NCBI RefSeq assembly: GCF_007655135.1
Contig: NC_045130.1
Location: 20,589,363-20,653,362, forward strand
DNA: 64,000 nucleotides
DNA from: Punica granatum
Lineage: Eukaryota > Streptophyta > Magnoliopsida > Myrtales > Lythraceae
Direction: 5' to 3'
The number at the start of each line of letters is the position of its first letter. The stretch's first letter is position 1. This document shows, piece by piece, positions 45,580-57,199 of this stretch. The notes under the pieces were generated by a model, which saw only the letters and a program-made list of their open reading frames with translations, made no database searches and was not told where the DNA came from. Made by a program: the position numbers and the translations under genes.

Positions 45580-48150
45580 TGTCGGCATGATGAGAAATGT
45601 CCGAGATCTAGGGGGGAGAGGTCTCGTGGATCGGTTGCACCAAGGGAAGCTCCCGGCCACCTTCCATGGAGGGAGACCGAGAGATCCCTTGGTTCGCCCG
45701 AGGCCACGGATCTCTCGTTCCGTGATGTCGGATATTTCTCGTGATTTACTTTCAATTTGTTATTGAATGAGCCGATGCCGCTTTATTGTTTTCTTTAAAT
45801 ACGACGTTTGTGTTTGTATTATGTGTTTGTTTGCACAATCAAGACCATCGCGGTATCAGCTTCGTAAAACGAATGTTATTGGCGTGCTTGACGTGTTATG
45901 CATGCAAGAAATGGCTCGAATCGACGTAAGAGACCACCCACGATCCAAGGTGAGTCAAGGAGACCTCTCGGCCTAGTCCTTTGGAAGATGGCCGAGTGCT
46001 CCTTGACCCCTCCCGGGTCTAGGATGTCTCCTTCATCGCCTCGGAATCATTCCTTGGAATTGAGTGTAATAATATTCATACTTTATCGCTAGTCATGTAT
46101 TAGCTCCATGATAGATAAGTTAGTTTCGGACGATCATCCGTTAAACCCTTAATACCTACAATATAAAATCACTACCACCGAATAATTTCACAAATGGGAG
46201 AAACGGGACGTATCATTCGGTTAATTAAATCACTTGGACTAAATAATTGGATAAATTGATTGTCAATTCGTAAACGCATCGATGGTTCACGGAATGGCGG
46301 AAATGCCCTTTTCTTTAAAAGCCTACAATTTCAAAGCACAGAGACGTGTGACGCGAATAGAATCGGTGTCTAGCGAGTACTCGCGTACTATGACTCGAGT
46401 CCGGGCCCAATTTGAGGCGGCTCAAGTCGAGATGCGCGAGTTCTCTTTAGACCTCTTCGTGTCACACGATCTTTAATTTATATGTGAACTACACACGTTC
46501 TACCACTCAATGGCATAATCGTCATTCCGTGATTCACCGATATCCTAGGCATTAGGGAGTTGGAAACACCTCGATCTATGGATGAAAAGGGACGGCCCGT
46601 TCGGGCGCGAGTTTTATTCGTACGGCCCATTCCGTCCACTTTCGGTGTTTCTATCTCTCTATTGTAGATTCAGTGGCGGGCATCTTCATTTCTGTTGCAA
46701 AACACGAAAAACCGGATTAATCATGCATTTGACTTAATCAAACATTAGATAACGGATAGGCGGAATGTTAGATTCTAATCTAGAGTCAAAATACGAGTTT
46801 GGTAAATTCAGTGAAACCGCAGTGACACCTCACTGAATAGAGTTCTAAAACAAATTCACACATGTAATTGGCCTAGAACCATATACCAACCCACCTCTTT
46901 GTTTGCCTAGGTTAGATACATTGTTTGCTAATCAACCCCGGTTAATAACTGATTAAATCACGTACATTCGGCCTAATATACAACTTGTCTGTATTTATCT
47001 GCATTTATCAGTTTTTGTCTGTTTTTCATCAGTTTTATCAGTTTTATTCCGTTTTCCATTTGCTTTTGCTGATTTGTTGCGACTCGGGTCCGAACCCATA
47101 GGTTAAGTAATATACGGGGTCCAACACCCCAAATCACCGAACACGAGGTCCAACGCCTCCTAACTCACTGAGCGCGTACAACCCGAGTGCGGAATGAGAT
47201 CTAGCCTCGAGTCACCATCACACTCCAAGTATGGCCTATGTGGAAGGCAATTTGGATTGGATGTGTGAAACGTGTTTAGATATCACCCGGGAGCTCGATT
47301 AGTCCAACGGTTATAGTGGGAATCAACCGGTTCTCCTGTAGACCGTTGGTTCGATTGGACCCGACCCCCGACTCCTTGAGCCCGCATTGCCTTAATTTAT
47401 TTATCAGTTATTCAAAACACACGATGAGCCGGAGCGGAATATTGGCCAAATGCAAACCGATTGGGATCCATTCACTTATTCAGTTGTATTTTGTAATTAC
47501 TCGAGAGAACATTGCGAGGATTTGTTTGTAAATTCATTCATTCATTTGTAAGGATCCCCGATCGGCGAGCGAGAGGTCCGAGTGTCGAACCGATCAAGTT
47601 GGTCTATTGTTACCAAGAGAGGAGTAAGCTCGAATACTCGTGGTCTCGGTTCGCACAGGAAATCGACCATCACGGTCCGACGATCTGTAACGCGAAGATA
47701 GTAAACCGATTCCTCAACGCACAAGTTTACTCATCTTTCGGATTCTTGGCCCAATTTGATCAATTCATCGACTTTACGGTGTCAAAACGGGCGAGTCAAG
47801 TGCAACCCTATATCACGCGGTAAATAAACAAAACGGCAAGCCTAGCAAGTTAGAGTACCGAAAGGACGTGAGGGATATACGCCCGCACGTAACAGAACCC
47901 CCGAATTTGGAATTTTCGGTTCCGCATGACCATTGCCTTAGCATTTAGATGTACCCCGTACCCCTAGACCCGAGCGACTCAACGGCCTTCGACCTACGGG
48001 TTGTAAACAGTAAGTGGCAACTCTTTCTCACGCGCGTCCGTCGTGCGTCCCCATGGGAAGGTGGATACTCCCAAGCCGCGTTGCATAGGCTTCGCGCATG
48101 CGTGCCCCGACGAGATGAAATTCGGGTGCGCACACCAATGACCCCAAGGA
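45580..48150 (+). mobile_element. Large repeat family copy R3, plus strand
   Basis: Collinear with 58440-61060. It begins with two short blocks built around GAGACCTCTCGGCC-type text and their near-reverse (45600-45740 and 45940-46020), continues through a GAGACGTGTGACGCG block (46340), CCGAACCCATAGGTT (47089), and GAGTACCGAAAGGACGTGAGG (about 47850), and ends with TGGCAACTCT (48015-48024) and CCCAAGCCGCG (48071). Open frames within it are chance frames. Confidence 0.6.
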
Positions 48151-48289
48151 CTAGGGAGGTCATGTTAGATCGAAATGCACAAGTCATTCAGGTCTCCCGA
48201 ATGACTCTCAAGTGGAAAAAAATGGGCCCTTTCAACGAAATTCTCAAGCCTGGGACCCATCAAGTGAAATGTTAACACTCGTGGTCTGG

Positions 48290-50530
48290 CCTGGCTTGAG
48301 TTCAGATTGCACAAATCATCCAAGTTTCCCCACTAGCTCTGGAAAGGTCTCGAACGCCGCCCGGTAAACTTTCGAGATCCATTTTCCATGAACAGATAAC
48401 ACAACAATCTCCGGGTGCCTCGAGACACTCAGGAAACAGTTAGAGAAGTCCGATTGTAGATCCCCGGGTCGTCTTCGGTTTGTCGTTTACAGCGGAGATT
48501 GCAGAATCAACTGTTCAGCCCCAACAAAGCACATCAAAACGACCGGCACAAAACATAGACAAGCAAAAGATCGATAAAAACAGTTAAGTTTGCTCAGATC
48601 ACCCGAATCGAGCAAAAACGACTCCTAGGCCTCCGGGCCCTTAAGTCACCAGTCTAAGCGAAACATGTCAATATTAAGCTTGTTGAAATCCTCTCATCGC
48701 CGACATCGACAATATGCCGTCCATTCAAATCGCAAAACTCAAATGCGTAACCGATCGAGACCTGAGCTTTCCCAACTCTCTTCACTCATGGTCGGCCACC
48801 CCCCTCATGTCTTCTCTTTTCCTCAGTTTAAGAGAGCTTGTTTCATATCTTGGATAGAAGATGACCATTTCACATTCATCTCGTCTCCTTTCTCCTTAAA
48901 AAATGAATCTTGCCCCTCCTCTTAATCCTCCAAATTCAGCAGCCACCCCCTTAATCACCCTTAATTTTGGTTTTACTTGCTCATTAACACATCCATATAA
49001 GCCTAATTACAAGAGCCCTTCCACTCTCTACAATTCCCTCTCTCTAAGCCTTTAGCTTTCAAAAACCCTTTCAAACTCTCTTGCTTTTGCTCTCAATTCC
49101 AGAATTCGTCCACCAAGCTGCAGCCCCATTCTAAGGCCAAAATCGGCCACATTTTACGCGGAAACCACTCGGTTTTCCAACAACTGCCTCCCGATCCAAC
49201 CCAACCTTCAAACAAACTACATATCCCACACGTATTCAACCTCCCGAGTCCATTGATGACGTCCATTTTTTCCTTTTGAAGTCTCTTACAGCCCGCACTA
49301 GCTTAGGTCAACAGTGGCCTTCTTCGAGTTTTCCCGCTTTCGGCAAGTTTCCTTCCTTCACGACGAAGGCGAGTCATGCCTACATTCTTAGACGGGCCAC
49401 CCACGACCCTTTCTTTTCCTCTTGACAGGGAGATCACGGTCCAAGAGCTGTTCCACCGAGCACGATCACCTCCCGAGCCTTCCTCTCCTTCTCGGGTCAC
49501 TTGCCCACCCTCTTGGTTTACTAGTTGTGCGGGTTAGCCTGTGAATCCTGCAGCTATGTGCCAACTCCAACACTGACCAGGGTCCTCTCTACTGCCAAGA
49601 ACCACCGTGCTTAGCCACGACAATAGCCCCAACTCACCCTTCCAGCCGAGCCACCAGTAAGGGTCCTCCTTGCACTTCTCGGGTCACCGGACACTAACAA
49701 GGGGGCAACGCCCTTCCTTCCTCTCTTTTCCCCTTTCTTTTACCGTGTTTGTTAGGTCGGAAACCTCTCGGGGGGCCCGAGACCAAACGCAACACTCCAG
49801 CAGCTCAGAGAGCTCAAAAACTCCATCTCGGCTCCACTCTTCTACTTGCTTCTATGCTGAACGGTGCCAGCCCTCCAACATGCCTCCTCTCTTTTTTTCC
49901 CCCTCTCTTTTACTCTATTTTATTGGTCAGGAACTTCCCGAACCTTCCCTTGCAGCCGTACAACCCAGCAGCTCAAAAGAGACTGAAAAACTCCCTTGTG
50001 GGTACTTACAAGGGAGTTGGCATAATCTCTGCCACGGGTACTTACAACCAATTTTCAGCTTGTTTCAACCTTCCTCGGAGCTGGCATAATCTCCTTGAAC
50101 CCTTAGAGAAGTTAGGGCTTCAAGATATTAGTGTTTATGGAGCTGATAAAATGGTCCCAGACTGACTTAACGTATGCTTTTGTTCAAAATGTCGTAAGTT
50201 TGCTTGCATAACCGTTTAATGATATATTATGTATAAGCATGATGGGAAACGTTCAGAATCGAGGTTAAGGAGGCTACCACGACCCGAGGCGATCTAAGGG
50301 GGCGTCTCGGCCATTTCCTCTTGGAGGAGGCCGAGGGCTCCCTTGGACTTTCTTGGGCCATGGTAGGGTCCTCCTCTCAGATTTAATCGTTTCCCGTCAT
50401 TTTACTTTTTCTCGTTTCTCGTGCCAGTACCGTTTTATTGATTTCATTTAATGTTATGTTTTGTGCATGTTTACGTCGTTCCATGTGTTTTTCGCTATCA
50501 TGGCGGTGCTGGCCTCGTGCATGTTTGTTC
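48290..50530 (+). mobile_element. Repeat family copy R4: promoter-type part plus downstream blocks
   Basis: 48490-49130 is related to the arms of the inverted repeat at 52870-57200, including GACCTGAGCTTTCC (about 48760), a TATA motif (48996-49000) and CT-rich text after it. 50090-50150 (CCTTAGAGAAGTTAGGGCTT, GTTTATGGAGC) matches 58305-58350, and 50260-50530 matches 58440-58720. It is therefore a fairly long stretch of the same element running from the promoter region towards the middle, then cut off at R5. Confidence 0.5.
48996..49000 (+). promoter_or_regulatory. TATA motif conserved between repeat copies
   Basis: CATATAAGCCTAA here corresponds to CATATATATAGCCTAAGCC at 57066 and, on the minus strand, to CTATATATTGC at 52980. 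Conserved position in three copies suggests the former promoter of the retroelement. Confidence 0.4.
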
Positions 50531-50564
50531 ATTATCGTGTTTACGTGTATATGGGAAACTAGCT

Positions 50565-51330
50565 TGATTGAGTCTGTACGGACCCGAATGTGGACTCTCG
50601 TCGGGGCCTGCATGTGCGCTTTTGGATTGCGCGGCTCGGGAGTGTCCACCTTCCATGGGATGCGTGACGAACATGCGTGAGAAGGAGTCTCCACTTATCA
50701 TTTTACGACCTGAAGGTCGATGGCCGATAAGTTACCCGGGTCTAGGGGTATGAAACACCTAGTTTTGCTAAGGCACTGATTATGTGGAACCGGAAAGTCC
50801 GAGTTTGAGGGTTCACATTACGTTGCCGGACTATATCCCGCACGCCCTTTCAGTACTCTGCTTTAATAGGCTTGCAATTTTATTTATTTATCGTGTGAGT
50901 TAAGCTGTGTGCGGCTCACATGTTTTGACACTGCAAATTCAATGAATTAAACGATGTCGGTTGAGAGGCCGAGAGAAGTAAACCTATGTGTCGGAGATTC
51001 GGTACAAAATCTTGCGTCACAGTTCATCAAACCATGATGGTTGAATTCCTGCGTGATCTTGAACCGTGATATCGTGGGTTTACTTTCCTTTGGGCAAGCA
51101 TTAAACCGATTCGAATGATTCGACTCTCGAACTGTTTGTTCACCGACTGAGATTCTTACATAATGAATATACAAATTAAAGTCCTTACAGTGTGCTCTCG
51201 AAAATAATACAACAAATTATAAATTACAAATGGTTGAATCTCAGTCAGCTTGCATTGGGTTATTATTCCACTCTAACTCACCGTGAGTTTAGGAAAATTA
51301 CCGAAATTGAATTCAATTGCACACTCAGTG
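50565..51330 (-). mobile_element. Repeat family copy R5, left arm of an inverted pair
   Basis: Minus-strand copy of the terminal part of the family. Its reverse complement runs from the AACGCTCTATTCACTG block (51330) through AATCTCAGTCGGTGAACAAA, GTGTCAAAACATGTGAGCCG and GGCGTGCGGGATATAG to TGGAGACTCC (rc of 50684-50693). It pairs with R6 as an inverted repeat of about 770-bp arms and 415-bp spacer. Confidence 0.65.
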
Positions 51331-51334
51331 AATA

Positions 51335-52515
51335 GAGCGTTCGATCTAACCAAACGCTAGAAAATGGTTAGGTGGAACTCTAGGTTCCTAATTTAGAGTC
51401 AAAATTCAAGTTTGGATCAATTCAGTGGTAATTCAGTATCACAACACCGAATCAGTGTAAAAGCAATCCACGCACACGAGATTTGACTCTCTTTGTCAAG
51501 TTCTCAAAACAAAGCCGAATGCAAAAATGTTTTGCATGATCTTTGCTTAGCATATGGCATTTGCTTGCAAAAACACCCATGGGTTGATAAAGTTGCTAAT
51601 CCACGTACATTCGGTAAATACAAACACATTGTCTGTTATTTACCTGCTGCTTGTTATCTTTCCGCACCCGTTTGCCATGCGGGTCGAGCCTGATCCCTAG
51701 GTCGAATAATATTAGGGTTCAACGCCCTAATCATCGATCACATGGTCCAACGCTCTATTTAGTGAAAGCGTCCCTTGAATTTCATTTCTTCGGTGTTTCC
51801 CTAAACTCACAGTGAGTTAGAGCGGAATAATAATCGAACGCGGGTCGATTGGAATTCGGCCACTTATAATTTGTATTTATTGTTTTCGAGAGCATTGTGA
51901 GGACTTTTATTTTGTACATTCATTCTGTAAGAATTCCAGTTGGTGAGCGAACGGTCCGAGAGTCGAATTAATTGAATCGGTCTAAAGCTTGCCCAGACAA
52001 GTAAAATCCAAGAACTCGTGTTTTCGGTTCACGCAGGGATTCAACCTCCATGGTTCGATGAACTGTAACGCAAGATTGTGAATCAATTTCCCGACACACG
52101 GATTTACTTCGCTCTCGGCTTCTCCATTGACATCGTTTAATTCACCAAATTTTCGGTGTCAAAACGTGCGAGCCGAGCGCAACTTAATCAATGCGGTAAA
52201 TAATAAAACATGCAAGCCTAGCAAACCAAAGTATCGAAAGGGCGTGCGGGATATAGGCCCGCACGTAACATGAACCCCCAAACACGGACTTTCCGGTTCC
52301 GCATAGACCAATGCTTTAACAACAACTAGGTGTTCCATACCCCTAGACCTTGGGTAACTTATCCGCCCTCGACCTTCGAGTAGTAAAATGATAAGTGACG
52401 ACTCCTTCTCATGCGTGCCCGTCACACGTCCCGCGAAAGGTGGACACTCCCAAGCCGCGCGATTTCAGATCGCGCGCATGCGGGCCCCGACGAGAGTCCA
52501 CATTCGGGTTCGTTC
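51335..52515 (+). mobile_element. Repeat family copy R6, right arm of the inverted pair
   Basis: Plus-strand copy starting with ACGCTAGAAAATGGTTAGG (51352), which matches 59888 and, inverted, 42850. It continues through GGTGAGCGAACGGTCCGAGA, GGTGTCAAAACGTGCGAGC and GGGCGTGCGGGATATAGGCC to TGACGACTCC (52395-52404) and CCCAAGCCGCGCG. After 52515 comes about 350 bp without counterpart (52516-52869), which would be the leader region if the motif is a primer site. Confidence 0.65.
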
Positions 52516-52980
52516 AATAAAGAGGGAGCGATGACGGGAGTAGGCGTGCACGCGGAAGCGATTGTGCTGCATGTGGAGCGCGGATGAGCGCGGCAAGCAG
52601 GCGTGCGCAACGTCAGCAAGCGTCTGGGCGCAAGAGCAACAACGAGCACAACTGTTCACCCGAGAGCACGGAGTGAAGCTGAAATGACGAAATGGACCTT
52701 AAATGATGGGCTAACGACTTCAATTTTAAAATCTAAGTCCAAAAATGAACTCCATGGATCCAAAACATGTGGGTCATGAAGTTTGAAAAATTTTGAATTT
52801 AAGTCAGAATAGTGAACGCCATAGATTCCGACTCAAGTTCTAAGGGTTTGGGCTTGGTTTCGTTTCCTAGGAGCTGAACTTGCTGCTGAATGCTTGGAAG
52901 TTGAGAGCACTTTCCTAGATGGAGAAAGCTAGAGAGAGTGTGCAAGAGCTAAAAGTGATTAGCTTAATCACTCTTGAGCA

Positions 52981-52987
52981 ATATATA
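52981..52987 (-). promoter_or_regulatory. TATA motif in the left arm, minus strand
   Basis: CTATATATTGC on the minus strand, equivalent to the right-arm TATA motif. Transcription from it would run outward, away from the captured fragment. Confidence 0.4.
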
Positions 52988-54983
52988 GGCAAAGCTAATG
53001 GACAATTAAGCAAAGCAAAGCACACTTATCCCCTTGATTAGCAAAAGTCGGTTTGGACTAATGAAGATGAGGATGAATGTGAGCCAAGTATTCTTGATGA
53101 AGAAGATCCAAGAGCATTAATGGTGATGGCAATGAAGATTGAGTGTTGCCTTCAACTTCTTTGGATATTTTGGGCTAAGAGAGCAAGAGAACAAGAGAGC
53201 AAGAGATAAAGATTGGGGCAAGGGACGGCTGCCCTTGGGTAGCCTGTGCGTCCCAGGCCTTAGAGAAAAAATCAGGAGAAAACTCGGGTCTCAATTGGTT
53301 GCGCATTCAAAAATCGTGGTTCAAATTGAATGTCGAATTATCGATATACGGGAGAAAACGAATTTAATGAGCCCAAGATTGTCATTTTTCGTGAGAAAAT
53401 GTCGCGGGTTTGCGTGAGACTCGGAAGCCAGTTTTGCTCATTTCAGGTTACTAAAGCGAAGTTAACCGCTTCTGACAGCATATCTTGGATATGCATCCCA
53501 CATTGGTCATTTTGACATAAATTGTCTGACAACGTGAGTAGTTGACCCTCAAGCCGGTAATGCAAATGTGGAGTCGGAGACGACCTAGGAGGTCGAAACT
53601 GGATTTCTTAGATTGCTTTCTGAGTTACTCGGGAGATCCGGAGATCACTGTGATTTCTGTTTGTTAAGAACGGACCTCTAGGGACTTGAAAAACTCCTCT
53701 AAAACTTTTAAAGCACTGCTCGGGAGGCTTAGATAAGTTGTGCATTTCAGTCCAATGATTCCACATTGAGCCTTGGATGTCTAGCACTGTATAGAGTAGG
53801 CGTCCAACGTTAAGTTTCCACAAAAAGGACATCCGGACATGGATTTCCATTGAAAATGGCATTTTCTGCTACTTAGAGGTCAATCGAGAAACTGAAAGGG
53901 GTCATGCTATCTGTTTTGCCCAATTGTGTCTGTCCGCTGGAGTTTTCAGGGCAATGCAGGGTCAACTTCGTTTTCCGTTATTCTGTCAGACCAGTCTTCG
54001 GTTATACCTTTCCAAAGAGAGGTGTGCTTGTTCTGTCGCTCGGAAGTCATTCGGGGTCTCTGCATGGCTTCCGAGAGCAGATCTGTTGTGATGCTCATGC
54101 TCTGTATGTTTGCAGGGCATGGCTGTGTCTGACATTTGGGATTAATTTTTCTCCGATGAACCGGCATTTTTGGACTTCCACTGAAAAGTTGTCTGTATTT
54201 AGAAAATTGCTCTGTATAGAGCAAATGATCTGCAAAATGTGTTTGAAGACACTTTTCATCTGTTTGGCACTGATGTGGATTTTTGGAGTCCAATATTGGA
54301 TATTTTTTTATGGTTGAGCAAACCATTGGAAAATAGCGTTGTCAGCTTTGTACTCTGAAAAATGCCAGTTTGGGGATTGTTTGGCTTTTGCTTGCTCTAT
54401 TAACTCCTGATGACCAAGGAAGTTCTTCTGTTGTTTGCCCATGTCATCCGCTTGATTATGCTGACTTGAGAATGAATAGTGATTCCTTGCTCTATCGAGC
54501 CTTCTTTTGTATTAATACTCAAGTCGTGGCCTGAATCATTGCTGATATGCATTGCTTGAATTGGTGAGTCAAACTGGGGTGCTGACAAAGTCGAAGAGAC
54601 TTCCGAGCCCAAGTTGAGCTCGAGGAACCTCTTGGCCATTTCCTTGAGTAGGTGGCTGAAGGGTTCCCTTGAGCTTGTTCTCTCGAACCCTCTAGCCCAG
54701 GGAATGAGGAAATCATGATCTAATTAGGCGACTGCAGCACTTGGTTTGGTGTGAGTACAGGTTTAAGATTTTCGCATGAGATAGATAGACAGATAGCCAA
54801 AGCTCCAGCTTGCTGTTTTTTTTATCCTCCAATCAATTTAAATTATGTTTTTGGGTGAATGAATTATAGGCCAAAATTTACAATTTTGAAAGCTAAATCG
54901 GTGTGGAAATGGATTCTTCAAGGGTCCTCTTTTGTGGAAACAACTCAGATAGCCAATTTCCATTTTCAGGCCAATAAGCTGAA

Positions 54984-55472
54984 ATGGACGGTGATGCCTG
55001 CCTAGGTTCCAGGCATACACGATCCCTAGTGGCGCCGGATTGGTCTGTTACCGACTCGCTGATCCTTGTGAACGAGATGTCTACCATTGATGGAGACTAT
55101 TTAAACGCGCTCTCGTCTTACCAGAAATGGAATGTCATCGCCCATAACTGTACCAAGTTGGATGTAGTAAGGACTTTGAACCAATGTCGAAGAAAGTGGG
55201 AGTCATTGCTAGATGACTACGGCAGGATCGTGGAATACAAGGCTCAGTTGAGCCATGATCCTTACTAGTCTTTGGAACATCATTAGAGGAAAGAGTTTGG
55301 TTTTTCAGTAGTTGTTAACTGCGAACTATTCAAGGCCATCGACAATCTTCTTAGGGCGAAAGAAGATTGACCGGAGACAGACCCAAAAAGTGACCCAGAA
55401 GACCATGCTAATACATATGAAACTATTATTGGTGCCAAATCAGATATGCAGCTTCCAGACTCTCTGAAGTAG
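54984..55472 (+). pseudogene. Captured trihelix (Myb/SANT-like) gene fragment
   Basis: A single plus-strand frame reads RSLVAPDWSVTDSLILVNEM, ALSSYQKWNVIAHNC, DVVRTLNQCRRKWESLLDDY, and beyond the first stop RKEFGF, CELFKAIDNLLRAKED, PETDPKSDPED. The three spaced Trp (residues 20, 49 and 72) and the NQCRRKW-SL-DY motif are typical of plant trihelix-type Myb/SANT-like DNA-binding proteins of the At1g21200-like group (family from memory). In-frame stops at 55266, 55284, 55368 and 55470 show it is not functional. It is a partial copy lacking the rest of the gene, and lies between the arms of the inverted repeat, which implies capture by a mobile element. Confidence 0.75.
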
Positions 55473-57067
55473 CTTTTAATATTCTCAATTCCTTTCTTGT
55501 TGTTAGCACCCCATTTTGGCTCACCAGTTCAGGCAATGCGCATCAGCGGCAATTCGGGCCATGACTTAAGCTCGACAGAGGGCTCATCCTCAAGAGGGCT
55601 CGACAGAGCAGTGAATTGTTATTCATCCTCAAGTCAACAGAGACAAGCATATGACAGAAGAACTTCCAAAATCATCCAGCAATATATAGAGCAACCAGAG
55701 AGCCCAAATAGCATCCAAACCGGCGTTTATAGAATACAACATCAACAACACTATTTTTCGCTGGTTCACTTGACCATCAGAAGATAGTCAATATAGGGCT
55801 TCAAAAATCCCTCACGGTGCCAAACAAATGAAAAGTGTCTTCAAACACATTTCGCAAATCATCTGCTCTTTACAGAGCAATTTTTTGAATACAAATAATT
55901 TTTCAGTGAAAGTCCAAAAATATCCGTTCATCAAACAAAAGATAATGCCTGATGTTAGACACAGTCATACCCCGCAATTCTACATATCATGAGCATCGCT
56001 TCGGATTGCTTCTCGGAAGTCACACTGATTCCTCGAATGACTCCCGAGCGACTGAAAAAGCATACATTTCAACGGAAAAGCATAACCGAAGACCGGTCTG
56101 ACAGAAATCGGCAAACGAAGTTAGCCATGCATTGCCCCGAAAACTATAGCGAACATGTGCAATTGGTCAAATCAGACTGCAGAATCCCTTTCAATTTTTC
56201 GAGTGTCCTTCGAGGAGTAGAAAATGTGTTTTCAACAGGAATTCATAACCGGAAGTCCTTTTGGCAGAAACTTGACGCCGAATGGTTGCACATTATAATG
56301 CTACTTATTCCAAGGCTCAGAGTGAAATCCTCATACTAAACTACACAATTCATCTAGGCCTCCAAAACAGTGCTTTTATGGTCTCAAATGCAGTTTTTCA
56401 ATCATTTGAGGTCTGTTCTCAACGAATAGAGATTGCAGCAATTTTCGGCTCGCCCAAGCAACTTAAAAAGCAATCTGAGAAATCTGGCTGCTGACTCTTA
56501 GGACGTCTCCAGCTTCACATTTGCAATACCGGCTTAAGGGTCAATTATTCAGTCTGATTGACAATGCACGTCAAAACAACCAACGCGAAATGCAGACACA
56601 AGATATGCATTCAGAAATGGCTAACTTTGCTTTGATCGCTTGAAACGAGCAAAATCGACTTTCAAGCCCCAAAACCACACGTGCATCTCCTCAAGCAAAC
56701 GTGGCAATCTTTGACTCATTTGAATCGCTTTCGCGTGTACATCGTCAATTCGACACTCATTTGAGCCACAGGCCTCGAACCCTCGACCGATCGAGACCTG
56801 AACTTCCTCGACTCACCTCCAACCCATGTGGGACCCACGAATCAGCCCCCATGTAGCCTTACCTCACTCATGGGCGCCCTCTCCCTTGTCTTCTTCATAT
56901 TCATGAAGATAAGAAGCTAATTTGCATTTTCCTTCTTCAAAATATCAAGCCTACAATTCCTTTCTTACACTCCACCATCACCATCCATCCCTTAATCATC
57001 ATCAACAAAACCGCCCCTTTTAATCTTAATCACACTTTGTTTCCACTAATTGCACCATTAGGTTGCA

Positions 57068-57075
57068 TATATATA
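57068..57075 (+). promoter_or_regulatory. TATA motif in the right arm
   Basis: TATATATA followed by GCCTAAGCC, near the outer end of the right arm. Matches the motifs at 48996 and 52981 in position within the repeat. Confidence 0.4.
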
Positions 57076-57199
57076 GCCTAAGCCTTCTTCAACTTTTAGA
57101 CACACATTACATCTTCTTCAAGCTCAAACACTTAAGCAAACACTCTCAAAACCTTCAGCAAAACCGCAGCCAATAGCAAGCTTCAGCTCAGCTAACAAC

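Noticed and set aside
53904..54326. Overlapping 137- and 126-residue frames on both strands
   Set aside because: They lie inside the inverted-repeat arm; the equivalent position in the other arm does not keep the frame.
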